Below are positions 11,733-23,844 of a DNA stretch of 64,000 nt, piece after piece. The stretch spans positions 62,001-126,000 of the forward strand of contig JAMXSV010000009.1 of assembly GCA_027559495.1 (NCBI GenBank). Direction: 5' to 3'. Under the pieces are notes generated by a model that was given only the letters and a program-made list of their open reading frames with translations, did not search any database and was not told the origin of the DNA. The first letter of the stretch is position 1. Each line of letters opens with the position of its first letter. The DNA comes from Aurifilum marmelostoma (lineage: Eukaryota; Ascomycota; Sordariomycetes; Diaporthales; Cryphonectriaceae). Position numbers and translations under genes: made by a program.

Positions 11733-13531
11733 GAAGGAGGACGACGAGGAGGATGAAGAGAGAATCAAGAATTCGATCTAGGGCGGTGCCAGGTTGGGAC
11801 ACAAGCAGCACAACCTTAGCACGAGGGGCATGGGCAGGGCCTGGTTTGGGGGGGAAAGCAGGATGACACAAGCAGGTGCTAAGCGGCAAGCACGAGAATG
11901 TTGCGGTTGGGTAGGTGGATGGGGGGCGGAGAAGGTCGGGTAGGTACGTTGTGGTGCCCTGCAAACGGGGTCCTGCGGCGCTGCGGTAGCACTGGGGATA
12001 GCGGTGCGGTACAGCCTGACAGGACCCCCCACGGTACACTGCAGGCCCTGCAGCTTTTACTTGCGCCTGCCCCTCGTCTTGCTGGATCAGGTCCAGCGTC
12101 ACCCTCTTCTCTTTTCTCCCAACACCAGTACCAGTACTAACAGTTCCACGTGAGAAGGAGGGGTTTATGGTGAGGAGAAGCGTTTCAGGGTGCCCACCAC
12201 CACCCTAGGTTATGCGTTACCCACACCAGTACGATTCTAGACTTGCCGTTTTCTTTTTTTGCGAGGGGACCAGACCACAGCAGAATAGGTTTCCCACCTC
12301 AACCCCTCCTTCGGCCCTCTTACAGAAGCCATGACTCTTGCCATCTCTCGAACTGCACTGATGACATGGCATATGGGTTTGACCCCACCAAAATCAAGTC
12401 AATTCGGATGAGACGACGAGACGACCGCGTTTGGTTTTGCTGCCAGTCCCTCTCACCTATCTCTGTGCCTCTCAATTCTCCCTCCATCCCCCTCTTTCTC
12501 ACACACACACACTCTGTCTCGAGCGGGTCCTGATCGGATCTGGGCATTGATGGCGCAGGGTGAGAGTGACTGGGGGGCGTGGACGATCAAGGGCAACAAA
12601 GCAGCCTGACGCAACACGCAGCCCACCAAGCCCACCCACGAGCTGTGGCGACGAATCTCGACTGGCGAGACTTGCGACGTGCATATCTCAGCTATGACAT
12701 AATATCTGGAACCGCAAACGATCGAATTATCCTGCTTCTTGCTCACCGTCTGTCTCGACTTTCCCATTTTGTCCGTCCGTCGTGCTGGCGGCGGGCCGAA
12801 AATGCTACAGTGCTTAATTCTGGTGTACAAGGTAACAACATCTTATTTGAACTCCTTTACTTCAATGCGAGAGAAAATGGCTCATCGTGTGGTCGCCCGA
12901 ATTATGGGGCCCAGATACCCTGCAGCCGCAGTCTACTTGGTACTAACTACTCCTCGCCACCGCCACCTTTTGAGCTGCTTTCTCTTGCCGCGCCCTCCAC
13001 CGTGCTTGAAGCGGCAGAGCGGGAACTGCGGCACTTGTCAAGCTCAGGCATCCCCATATGACAGAATTTATTACATGTCAAAAATTATTACACCACCCTC
13101 ACACCACACACTCTCTGGCTATCTGGCCGCAACCAATGCAGCTCCCGCGGCGGCCCTACCCGTGCACAGCATCAGTCTGACCACATCATGTAGGCTTTCT
13201 CTCTTGCCCCTCCTCCTTGTGTTTCAGAAGTCATGTCTGGCCTTTTATCTCGGTAGAGTGTGCAGACGGGAGGGATGGCGGAGTCGTTGTGTCCTCGTTA
13301 GTTAGCTTAGGCTGTCTAGTGCATGGACGAATCCAGCCCGATTATTACGGAACGTGGGAACCATCTCTCGAAAGCCGCGCCAGGCTAGACCCCTACTGCA
13401 TACCCTGTAGGGGGGAACCTAGCGTGCCTAGGAGTGCCTGGGCAATTAAGGAGTTACTTAGCTAGCAACTATGCCAGTGTTGGCCCGTGTCTGTGCTGCT
13501 ATTTTTATCATGCCTTGTCCCAGCTCATCGT

Positions 13532-13561
13532 GATATGCGATCCCCAGATATGCGATCCCCA
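13532..13561. repeat. 15-bp tandem duplication
   Basis: The unit GATATGCGATCCCCA occurs twice head to tail without mismatch in non-coding DNA. No function is evident. Confidence 0.9.
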
Positions 13562-14561
13562 ATCACAGACATACACACTCTGCTATTGTGTTATTATGTG
13601 CATATACATGGTGATCGCAAAACCCCTGCCCACTTCCGCCAGCCGCAAAAGACATCTGCTATATGTATGCACTCAAACATGTTCGCAAGCACTCATCAGC
13701 GCTTGTAGCTTAGATCAGAACGCTATCCCTGGAGAATCAACAGCAGTTCATCTTGAGCGGGCCGTGGCGGGCATAAGCTCGTCAGGTGACGCCACATCTA
13801 GTGATGAACCTTCATTACAAGATACTTATGGCCTTTTCCCCGAGATCTACAGGGCCACACGCCCCTGGACGGGAAAATCAAGACAAGGCGGCGGGCTGAA
13901 TTGTCTTATACACACATTTATTCCACCACTCCCGTGATGCATCCGGCACCGTCAGGCTGCGTGATTGTCTCGTTGCCAGGGATGCTCCGAGTCAGTGATT
14001 TTGATTACATTACTTCCAAAGGTCTGTGGGCGAGCTTTCGACGCATCAGCGAGAACGTCACAATCTGGTTCAGATCTTGAGCCTGTAATTAGCTTGATTC
14101 GATGATACCACAATGTCAAAGGGATGCCCAAGGAGCCCGAGAGCCTAGGCCACCTCCGCAACCACCCACGGGCGACGTGTTGTGAACAAGTCTCTGAAAA
14201 AGAATGTAAGGACAGGAAGGTCATGAGAACAAATTGTTTTACGATTCCGAAACCGAAAGGATTGAACAAGTCAATCCTTTGGATTGGAAGCAGACCAGCC
14301 AATGCAGGTGCCCCTGCACTACATGCTGAGTTCAACGGATTTTGGGAATATGGAAGTCCGTTGACCTAATATCCGGTGCCTTTTATTATACTGTTACTGA
14401 CAATGCCTAAAGTAGCAGAAATCGGATTTAGTCGCGGATATGTAAGCCAATATCACAAGGACTTAAGGAAACATGTCCGGCCTGGAATGGCATTGTAGAG
14501 TCTGACATTGAAGGCATGCTCATCGAAGGGACGTGATATGTAGACGAGGCTTACTGAACAG

Positions 14562-14568
14562 TATAAAT
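14562..14568 (+). promoter_or_regulatory. TATA-like element upstream of the SDR gene
   Basis: TATAAAT lies about 155 bases before the chosen ATG at 14723. The distance is compatible with a fungal core promoter, but the site is not otherwise supported. Confidence 0.35.
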
Positions 14569-14722
14569 GCAACCAATGTGTCCTTGAAATTACAAAAAAA
14601 GGGGTTTCATAATGCTTCAGTGTCTGTCCAATTTCCAGTGCAATCCTTATCCGCTGCCAAAATTGCAAAGGGCTGAACATCAAGCTATTTCGCTTTGTCG
14701 AAAATTACCAGTACACGTCTCA

Positions 14723-15685
14723 ATGGCTCAGAAACGTATCTTTATGACGGGTGCCTCCGGGTACATCGGCTCTGTGATCACAGAGTTTGCCGTGGCTCAA
14801 GGATATGCGGTCCGTGGGTTGTCCCGTAACGAGACAAGCGATGCCAAACTCGCTGCACTCGGCGCAACTCCCGTACGCGGGAGCCTTGAGACCTTGGACG
14901 TGCTCGAGAGGGAGGCAGGCGGGGCCGACATCGTCCTGCACCTTGCCCACATGCTTTCTCGCATGGGCTTCAACACGCCCTATGACGAGATCCTGGCCAT
15001 CGACCGCCCCGCCGTGACCGCCATGGTCGCCGGTCTCAAGGCCTCCAACAGCACAGACAAGTCCCTCGTCATCACCTCGGGAACCCTCACCGTCCTCCCG
15101 GATCCCGACGGAAAAGAGACAGACGAGACGGCCCCGATCAAGACAAACACGCCGGTCCCACGCCACAAGTGTTTCGAGCACGCCCAGTCTGTCACTGTTG
15201 GGACGGACGTCAAGGCCATGTGCATCCGCCTCGCACCTTGGGTTTACGGACGCGGGGGGTCGGGGGTCAAGATGTTCCTCGAAGGCGCTGCGGCCGCAGG
15301 AACCGCGTTCTACATCGGCGATGGCGCCACGCGTACGACGACTGTGCACGTCGACGATGCGGCTAGGTTGTATCTCCTCGTTGCGGAGAAGGGAAGGGCC
15401 GGTGAGGAGTACAATGGGAGCGCAGAGACAAACGTGACCATGAAAGAACTGAGGGTGGCTATGGGCGAGGTGTTGGGCGTGCCCGCAGTGTCGCTGAAGA
15501 GAGACGAGGCGCTCAAGAAGAACCTGCCGGGTTTTCTTGTCATGTTTCTGACGAACGAGAACAGGGCAAGTGGTGAGAAGGCGAAGAGGGAGCTGGGGTG
15601 GAAGATTGAGATGCCGGGGATTCTGGAGGAGGTGAGGAATGGCTCGTATGTCGCTGTTGCGGAGGAGCTCAAGAAAGCCAAGTAG
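14723..15685 (+). CDS. NAD(P)-dependent epimerase/dehydratase-like SDR
   Basis: A single-exon protein of 320 residues with an extended-SDR Rossmann fold. Residues 4-14 give the beta strand and glycine motif (RIFMTGASGYIG). LHLAHMLSR follows the third strand, and RLAPWVYGRGG and VHVDDAARLYLL are typical of the family. The canonical YxxxK catalytic pair is not evident: the expected position reads RHKCFEHAQS, so the enzyme may be an atypical SDR without the usual tyrosine. An in-frame ATG at 14612 would add 37 residues, but the glycine motif normally sits near the N-terminus, so 14723 is preferred. The GC content is clearly higher than in the flanks. The substrate is unknown. Confidence 0.9.
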   Translation: MAQKRIFMTGASGYIGSVITEFAVAQGYAVRGLSRNETSDAKLAALGATPVRGSLETLDVLEREAGGADIVLHLAHMLSRMGFNTPYDEILAIDRPAVTAMVAGLKASNSTDKSLVITSGTLTVLPDPDGKETDETAPIKTNTPVPRHKCFEHAQSVTVGTDVKAMCIRLAPWVYGRGGSGVKMFLEGAAAAGTAFYIGDGATRTTTVHVDDAARLYLLVAEKGRAGEEYNGSAETNVTMKELRVAMGEVLGVPAVSLKRDEALKKNLPGFLVMFLTNENRASGEKAKRELGWKIEMPGILEEVRNGSYVAVAEELKKAK

Positions 15686-17519
15686 AGAGGTGAATGGGAC
15701 TTTTCCTCACTTACCCTGATGAGACAGACCTGTACAGGACGGGAAGGCTTTTCATTATCCACTTGATATTGCATACTATGTTGTCACAGGGACTTTTCAA
15801 GAGGTACATTTCTTGGTAGAAAGTCGCCCAATAAGGCTTGCGACATACTCGTAATCTTTACCACGAGGCCTGCATCAAGAACTGTGATTAACGAGGTAGT
15901 TTGTAACCTCAAACAGTCATGAACTGTGCTTTGGGACTCTCTACTTGGCGAGGCTTATTCTCCTTTGCCGCTGTACAATTATTATCGACATTGAAGAAGG
16001 AGGGAGTCTTGCTGTTCAACCGATATTTGTATATCTGTAATTCCAACGACTTTTCCCGCGTTACACATCTAGGCTTAACAATGAGAACGCCGTCGGTACA
16101 TTCATGGCAATTATGGTGCAACACAAGGCTGTTAGGATTGTTTATTATGGAACAAATATTCAAATTGAAGATCATGATAAGGAACTCACAATAATTATAT
16201 ATACCAGACTATTATAGTACGCAATACGACTGCACTGTATTACATCAGTTACTGTATTGTGGGCGCTCTGCGTATCCCCGGCTGATAATTTATGACCTAC
16301 AGCCGGGCGGGTATCGTCACCCGACAACACTGTTTTTGGCACAAGACATATACGCAAGGAGACCTGCTATTCTTCTGCACGAGCTTTGCTCGAAACTAGT
16401 CTTGAACAAGACGGGTTCTAGACTTTCGATATCCTGATTTCTTTTATTTCGTCTCACTACACTTTCCTCGTTCCTGGCCACCGAAAGAAAGCGGAGGTCG
16501 GTCTCCTTCCTAAACAGATCTAGACTCGGGATTCGAAAAGTTGACTGGTATCATGTCTTTTCTCAACCTGCAGCTATGATCCCAAGGATAATCTGCTCAA
16601 TATTGCACACTTTGTGAGGGTAGGCCACATGAATAATGGCTTCACTTCTCCTTTGATCGAGATTACTTCATTGAAAGCCGGAGCGGCGCGGTGGGACGGC
16701 ACATACTACAGTTGGGAGACGAAGCTATATTATATGCTAGACATACTCTTTCTAACTAGCAATGAATCCAATGAATCCAAATCATTGGGTGACAATTTCT
16801 TCTGAAGAGACCTTGAGAGGTGCGTATAATCGCTGAGCAAGAATCCTCGAAACTGACGTGCCCACACGCTCATGCAGGTCCGGGAAGATATTTCTCAACC
16901 TGAAATAGGCAAGTGATATACCCATGGACGCTCTCTGCCGTTGCAGAGGAAGCCACATAGACATCATCGATCATCCATACCCCCCGGCCAGCATTATTGC
17001 TTGAGTGCGAGGTCTTTTGACTCCCGGGCAGTCCACACATGTTCCCCTCGGCTGCTTCTCTATACGTAGCTGCCCTGCAGTCATCTGGTGACCATCATTC
17101 GTCCTCGGTATTCCAGGTCATATGTGCTGCATGGACCGTTTTCTATGCATGATACCATACTTTGACACCCTTGAGACGATCGATCGAGAAGCTCAGCTAC
17201 CAGGGAGGAGGACCACCCCAGAAGAAGAAAAAAAAAGTCACCCCGCCCAAAAACGCCTCGGCGTTTCTTATTGTCTTCTTTAGGTATTCGCCCATACGTC
17301 CAGGCCGGAGAGCATCAAATCCTTCCAGATGATGACCGGCGTTCACCACCGTGCCTCCGACAGTGCTACGTACGCAGCCCACAGCGGCTGACCAGCTGAG
17401 ACCCTTTTCGCTGTCGCCCTCACTATCAGCCCTCTCGCCTCGCGCGCCCCGGCCTGCATCTAGATGCAGGCAAGGCAGATGATCGCGCTGCGTTAAGAAA
17501 AAAGAAGGAGCAAAGAAAC
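15686..17519. other. Intergenic region, partly AT-rich
   Basis: No gene is supported. The part 15900-16250 is AT-rich. The right end (about 17400-17519) is the promoter side of the membrane-protein gene. An A/G-rich string lies near 17220-17240. Confidence 0.55.
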
Positions 17520-20500
17520 ATGACGACGCCCTTCAGGGCCGTCTCGAGCTCCAGCGCCGTCAGCAGCGCAGGAACTCCGCCGGCGTCCCCTCGTCTACCA
17601 CTAGCACAACCGGATCATGTCCTTTCTTCCTCAAGCCCAGCAGTACTGCCTCGTCGAGCCCCATCCGAGTCAGCTACCAACACCTCAAGCACCACCGCCG
17701 CGCGGACTCCGTCGTCCCGTACCCGCTCTCCTTACCCTCCTGCAGGATATGGCCGACAACCTTCATCACGGAGCCTGCGCACACAAACCCTCACACGGAT
17801 AGCGGGCATCTCGTCGTCTGCATCAACACCGCGCACACGACTTGCCAGAGGTGGACCACCCAGAGTTTCCATCCGGGAGAGAACTCGACCTCGACGACCG
17901 CCTGTGGACCCCCCCAACCTCGTGCGGTATCACTGGTCCACAGCCATTCTACTGGCGCTTTATATCCCACTTCTCATCATCCCCTGGGTGATGATCTGCG
18001 TCCTCGACGTCAAACCTCTGACGTGGTACGGATCATCATACCAGGACAATGGGCAGTACACGCCAAACGATATCGCCTGGGTGCCACGATGGGTGCGGGC
18101 CTCCAACATCCTGGCCTGCTTGTCGTCCGCGCTGGCGTTCCCTGTGGTCACTGCTGTTCTTGCGCATGCCTCTGTTGCTTTTGTGCAGAATGTCCGTCCT
18201 GGGCAGAAGATCAGTGCGCGGGAGCTGCTGTCGCTGGCAGACCAGTGCTGGATCAGGATCAATGGGGAGAGAAACACGTGGTGGGCAGGTGCTGGTGCTA
18301 CGCTGGTTGTCTTGAGTGAGTCAGACATTTTTTTCTTTTTTTCTTTATGAGGCTTTTGACAAGCATATGTCCGAAAAGGCTTCTTAATAATTCGTGAGCT
18401 CTCCAATGCTGCAGGCATGATTATACCGATGTTGCAGGTTTCGGCTGTTCGCGTTGAGCAGATCCAAATCGCGACATGCAACGATGTTCCATATCCGAAA
18501 AATGGAAATGCAGACTGCCACAAGCCCAGGGACATTGGGTACGTGGTGGGGGGTTATGACCCGGAGCCAGCAGATTTGGCTATGGCGCCTGGTAATCTGG
18601 TAGCCCGCAAGGTCCGCGAGCAGCTGCCCACCTTCTCGAATATGGACAGCCTGAACCACATCTGGCCCGAGAGTGCTGGCCAGGGCGACAACTGGGCTGC
18701 AGATCTGGGCAACACCCTTTACTACTACCAAAAGACCAGCATCAAGACAATTCCCTTCTACGTCAGCGCGTTCCCTCAGTCGTTCAATACCGGGGTTCTG
18801 AGGGAGCACGCCATCAGACTCAACTCGACAGCCTCGTGCGAGATTGTGCCTCGATCATCCTTCCCCGCCGAGTGTCCGGGGAACAACCCACTCGCCGGAC
18901 AGTTCAGCAGCAAGGAGACCACCAATCGCTTCTGCGTTCCAGGGAACCACATCCAGACCCCGTGGACAATAGACAGGAACCGGCAGGATATCGTAGAGGA
19001 TCTGTGGGTGGATAACTACATCCCATTTGGCAGTCTGATTGCGAATATGTCCACCTTCGAGATGACAGCCATGAATAACCTCACCGTTCACTGCGTGGCC
19101 ACGACGACTCGGGGCTACTTTGAGCTTCCAGATATTCACAACGGAGGAAATGCGGGCGATCTGCTTGAGTCTTGGCCAAGCCAGGCCGTGCTTGAGGCTG
19201 ACTTTAATGATGTCGAGGCTTTATCTACGAAGCCTCCTGCAGAGTCGTAAGTTCGCAAATCCTCCCCCCCCCCAAAAGGAAGAACAAAAAGTAGAACCAC
19301 GATGGCCCTTCCCCTCATCTTCAGGAATCTCATATTCATTGGCCAGGAATCCTCGAAACGAGACAGACATTCTTCTTTTCCGCTACGGGGCCGACCCCTT
19401 CGACAGCTGGAACCAGACCACCCCAGGCCCCCTGGCAGTTCTCATAAACGCCATGCTGGGAAACGAGTCCTGGTTCTACCAGATCCAGAATGCCAGCACC
19501 ATACAGGAACAGCGAGACGGTTTTGTTGCTGCTTGCCTGCGGGGCCTTCCCTTCGCGTCATACACTGGCTATTTTCGAAATGGGTTCGCCACGGCCAACC
19601 TCGACTGCAGCTATCTCAACTACCCGGGTAAGGTCCCCAGCGTGGCCTCGGAAAGCTACTACACCGATGAAATCTACAACCAGACAGCGGACGCGCAGAT
19701 AATTGGCGACGTCAGCAAACTGGTGGCAGAGTGGTTCTCGGGGTTTGGATACAACACAAGCACCCAAGATACCCTGGAGGCAGGCATGTACCTCGTCAAT
19801 GAAGCACTGTTGTTGCTCACTGCGGACGCCTCAAAAATCGACAGTGCCCGTCCGATCTATATCAGCAACGGAACGTCTGTCATCCGGCCCAACATGCGCA
19901 ACCCGTCCAAGGCAGTGGTGTCGTTTCTGATGCTGGCGGAAATTCTGGCTCTGGTCGTGCTAGCGGTCTTCATCTACCGGATGCCCACGTTTGGGTCGAG
20001 ACTGGATGCAGTACACATAGCGACAATCGGATCACAACTGTCCCGGCAGACCGGGACAGAACTACCACCACTGGGCCTGCGTCCTCGAGGCCTGGCGAGA
20101 CAGAGATACTTGAAGAACCTTGAAGACACGGACGGTCTGATTGGCGTGCAGGAAGAAGTCGAGCTGTCGCCCCTGACGAGAAGCTCGGCGGTCAGCCCCA
20201 GGACTTCTGCCACGCTGACGCCAGGATCGGGACTGAGTTACCCTCAGCCGCAGCCGCAGGGGCCGTCGCCATCCTCGCCAGCTCCATCAATCCATGGACC
20301 TCAGCCTAGGCTGCCAGGCGGTATCCATCCAAGACCAGGGCCCAGAGTACACTCCTTTGCAAGCACCGCGCACACCGACGACGAGATAACATCGGCACTC
20401 GACGCCGTGTCTGAGGTCAACGACCCAGACGCACCACCCAAATATGGAGACGTGGTCCAGGCCGATGCGCAGAGGGCTGTGGCATCCGCACAGAATAGTA

Positions 20501-20721
20501 GAAAGCTGGTCGTGGGCGGATCGGGGCGGATCACGCGGGAGATGGCGAGGCTTCCGAGACAGCCTCGTGTGGCGAGGACGGCGTACAACACAAGACCAGG
20601 GGCGCTACCTCGAGCTGGAGCAGGAGGGGTTGCCAGCCCCGTGGATCCTCGTATAAGGAGCAACAGGAGCTCCTTCATTGGTAGTCAACAGAACATTCGG
20701 AGTTCAAGGGTTTTGACATAG
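17520..20721 (+). CDS. Large fungal membrane protein of unknown function
   Basis: Exons 17520-18315, 18415-19246 and 19347-20721 give 1000 residues; introns of 99 and 100 bases have GTGAGT/GCAG and GTAAGT/CCAG borders. The N-terminal ~140 residues are basic and Ser/Thr/Pro-rich. Hydrophobic segments follow at about 142-167 (ILLALYIPLLIIPWVMICV), 195-223, and 255-275 across the first intron. A long region with several NxS/T sites and cysteines follows, then a last span (SFLMLAEILALVVLAVFI). The C-terminal ~250 residues are low-complexity, with proline-rich and basic stretches. The topology suggests an extracytoplasmic central domain of roughly 450 residues held by membrane spans, with a cytoplasmic tail. 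I do not recognise a family with a known function. Confidence 0.85.
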
Positions 20722-21137
20722 GGAATGAATGGGCTGACAAAATTTGTGGGAAACCAAGATCATAGCGATGTTCTAGCAACTGAATTTTTTTCTTCTTTTC
20801 TTTTTTCTTTTTTTGCTGTTTCTCTTGTCTTTCAACCCCGAGTTGTCCTATTGTAATTACATCAATATTGCAGATACCCTTCATTCGGATTTTGAAACTG
20901 GTAGAGATGGTTCACCCTTTTTGAAAATCTTAAAGGAAAAAGATGACTCCAAATTGACTCTTGACATTGGACATTTGTCTCGAGGTTTTCACAAATGATT
21001 TGAATAATTGATATATATATTGTCGCGCAAAAGCGATCGCCAGTGCGTACACTGGCTAGGACCCTTATATCTCGTCACATATATATATACATATATGTAT
21101 ACAAAACTATGAAGAATTCGTCGCGTCATGATACACT
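20722..21137. other. Convergent 3'-3' spacer
   Basis: The spacer lies between the membrane-protein gene and the peroxidase gene. It holds a T-rich run (20787-20815) and an alternating TA stretch near 21075-21105. No gene is seen. Confidence 0.6.
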
Positions 21138-21996
21138 CTAGCCAAAAATCGTACTCGTACAGTCCACTAGGTCCGCCTCATTCACTCCCAAAAGTGCCAT
21201 CTTCTCAAATGCAGCTGCAAAGTCCGTGTTCCACGTGTCCTGGCTGTCTCTATACTCGATCCAGGCGCTGTTGGTCACGTCGCTCTCCGCAAGGACCTGG
21301 TCGGCGGCAATCGTGGCAGGCTGCGTGCCGTTCAGCACCTGGCCGTAGTAAGTTGGGCTGTCCAGCTTGCTCACGGTCGTGTCGAACGGGACGCCGGCGA
21401 GGCTTCTGGCCGCGGAGTGGGAGCCGACGAGGGCGACGAGCTCCTTGGCGGTGAAGCCCTTGGCCTCGAAGCCGGCAATGAGCGTTGTGGCGTTGGTGTT
21501 GGGACCGGGGATCGCGGTTGGGTTGGCGGTCGAGTTGTCGGTTCGGCCAACCTTGACCGTCATTGTTGGGCCCGGAGGGCACTGGGCCACGGCGATGGCT
21601 GCAACAGTATGTTGTTAGTTCAATCTTGTTCTTATAGCCCCACTCTTTATCAAGACATATCCGAGGGGGAAGCTTACCACCCGCGACTTGAATCAGATCT
21701 GCCACGCTGACGTTGTACTCGGTGGCCTTATCATCCAGGGTAGTGCAGAAATCCACGAGCTGCGTGTTCTCACCGCGTGTAGAGCACTCGTCGCTGAGAA
21801 TAATAGAGCCATCACAGGCACCGGCGTAGCAATCGTGGAAAGGTAAGCGGATAGCTGCCCGGGTATCGTTGTTGCAAGTCGAAAAGAGATTGGACTTCAG
21901 GTCCGCTGCGACAGTTCCCCATACGGCAGGACATTGGGCCTGGACAGTCGCAGCCAGGACCGTGGTCATTGCGAGGAAGACATCGTTGGAGTGCAT
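21138..21996 (-). CDS. Secreted heme peroxidase (class II-like)
   Basis: The product is a plant/fungal-type heme peroxidase using hydrogen peroxide. Exons 21996-21678 and 21598-21138 (intron 79 bases) give 259 residues. Residues 1-20 form a signal peptide ending AATVQA. The distal site is AAIRLPFHDC with Arg50 and His54. The proximal heme ligand is His167 in ELVALVGSHSAARS. Several cysteines (22, 41, 56, 61, 71, 84, 113 and near the C-terminus) can form the disulfides typical of secreted peroxidases. At 259 residues it is shorter than classical ligninases (about 340), as usual for ascomycete class II-like forms. No Mn-binding site or surface tryptophan can be assigned by eye. It may serve phenol oxidation or wall and host interaction. 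Confidence 0.9.
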
Positions 21997-23844
21997 CTTT
22001 GCTATGATGTGTGATATAACGAGTGGTTGTAAGATATGATATGTAAATATGTGTTATAAAGATAATAGGTAAATTATTACAAGATAATGAGCCAGCTCAA
22101 CGAGTGATGAAATAGACTGAGTGATTATACAAATGATGGAGTTGGGTTTCTACCTCATCGTGGTTCGCGGAAGAAGAGGAGATCCATCTACATTTATACA
22201 ATTTCCTCCGTATGAGTCCTTCATCCAGCCACTTCTAGACTGCTCAGAAGAAGTCGTCAGCCGTGTCTGGGCACTGGAGCCTCGAAACACTTTCAGACAC
22301 CAGCCCTTCGGGGTGATCCAGAATGCAGGACCCAGACTGTAACATCAACTCGTGTCTCTCGGATTCTTAGCGACATTAAGGTCACAAAGCTTGCGCAATC
22401 CTGAAGGCCTCTGCGAACTCGCCGCACAACAGAGTGTCAGCTAACAACAAGCACCAATCACGGCAGTGGTGACTCTGATGAGCCCACACTGCTACCGTGC
22501 TTTTTGCAGCACTCGTCCAGTCTCGACCTCTTGTGATCGTCAGCTCTGGTGTATTGCAGGGAATGCTGGTCAGACATCTGTGCTTGTCGATCTTCAAGTT
22601 TCGACAAAAGCACTCGCGACCAAAGCGTGTGCAAATCTGAATTGCGGGGGCAGCCCAAGAACTTGAGAGAGGCACTGGGCTGACTGTTCTCGGATATCTC
22701 CACTACGAAAGCCGTTGCGTACAATCAAACATTGTCCCATGGTACCTAGGTGCAGAGACGTGGGCCAGAAGCGATCAAAGCTCCCTGCCACGCCTGCAAG
22801 AAACCCAGGACACGTCAAAACAAGCGGACACGTGTCTCCTGAAATGGGGCGTTTCCGAGTTGTCAGCCTTGACCCGTTGCGAGGGGCAGGGGGAAGAGAA
22901 GGGGGGGAGGGGTGGGAGAAAAGGAAATAGTAATATAATAAGGTAACGTTGATAGGTCCGAAACGAATTGACAAGGCCCTCTTGAAGATCGTCGAGAAGA
23001 TCGGCGCTGCAGTGCTCGGCCGATTCCACCGACCGTGCGCTGGGAAAGGAGACACTATGGTGTATTGAAACTGAAGATCACTGGCGGCGGGCTGTACTAT
23101 GTAGGGACTTGTGTCTCGGTTTGCTGGCCTTATTGCAGCCAAAATAGTATCTGTCTCAATGAGTTTGTTCTCGCTAGCCATGTGAAGGCACTATTAGTCT
23201 CGAGAACAATACCTGCTCAGGGTCGTGCTTGTGTTTACCTAGTTTTATCCACTTGAGGGACAATGGAAAATAGTTCCAGACGTATTACCTCCTTTTTCTT
23301 GGCCTCCTCCCCTAATTTTTTTTTGAGGAATTTTTAATTTTCTCCACGAGAAGTACTTCTCGGCACGAACATAGTTTGAAGCCCTGGACTGTTGATGATA
23401 GTTAATCGGCACGAAAGCTGTTGTTGTCAAGACTCAGGCTTCAGCTGGGCTCGTCGAACAGAGTTTCACTAGTAGCTATTGAATCTCCTCTTCATACGAT
23501 GTTTTAGGCGCAAAGAAGTAGTACTATGCCTGGACCAAATATGACGACCATTGGTGCCCTATTTCCTCGATCAAGCGGTGCAGTGTTGTGGTGACCAACT
23601 CAACTTCATTTGAACCGCCATTTTCTCGTAGTGAATGACGACAAACTGTCACTCCTACATAAGGTCATGATTTAGGCCCTGCCTGTGCCTTATAGTAGGT
23701 TTGGAATTGGCAATGTCCGGATACAAGTTGACCTGTGGCGCGTACATGCAAAGCAGAGATGTTGGTTCCTCTACTTGCACGGAGTGTGATGATCCAATGT
23801 GATGACAAAAGACATAGTATCCAGCACTAAATACAAAAATATGA
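21997..23844. other. Intergenic region upstream of the peroxidase
   Basis: It begins with the AT-rich peroxidase promoter. A 195-codon minus-strand ORF (22594-23181) has an ATG but no recognisable domain, and its translation includes low-complexity parts. No gene is called. A CACGTG palindrome lies near 22823. Confidence 0.5.

Larger units (their letters stand above)
10216..14722. other. 4.5 kb region without a convincing gene
   Basis: The interval lies between the PHO80-like start (minus strand) and an SDR gene (plus strand). The many ORFs have low-complexity or composition-driven translations. Seen here are a GT microsatellite (about 11717-11731), a CA stretch (about 12500-12511), CAT repeats near 11475-11490, a 15-bp tandem duplication at 13532-13561 and one palindromic CACGTG at 12147-12152. 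The half next to PHO80 could be a long leader and promoter of that gene (inference). Confidence 0.5.

Noticed and set aside
12739..13305. 188-codon plus-strand ORF in the gene-poor region
   Set aside because: The translation is composition-driven, mixed with an overlapping ORF in another frame, and shows no conserved motif.
22594..23181. 195-codon minus-strand ORF with ATG
   Set aside because: No recognisable domain, low-complexity Pro/Ser/Arg stretches and overlap with the expected promoter area; left as non-coding.
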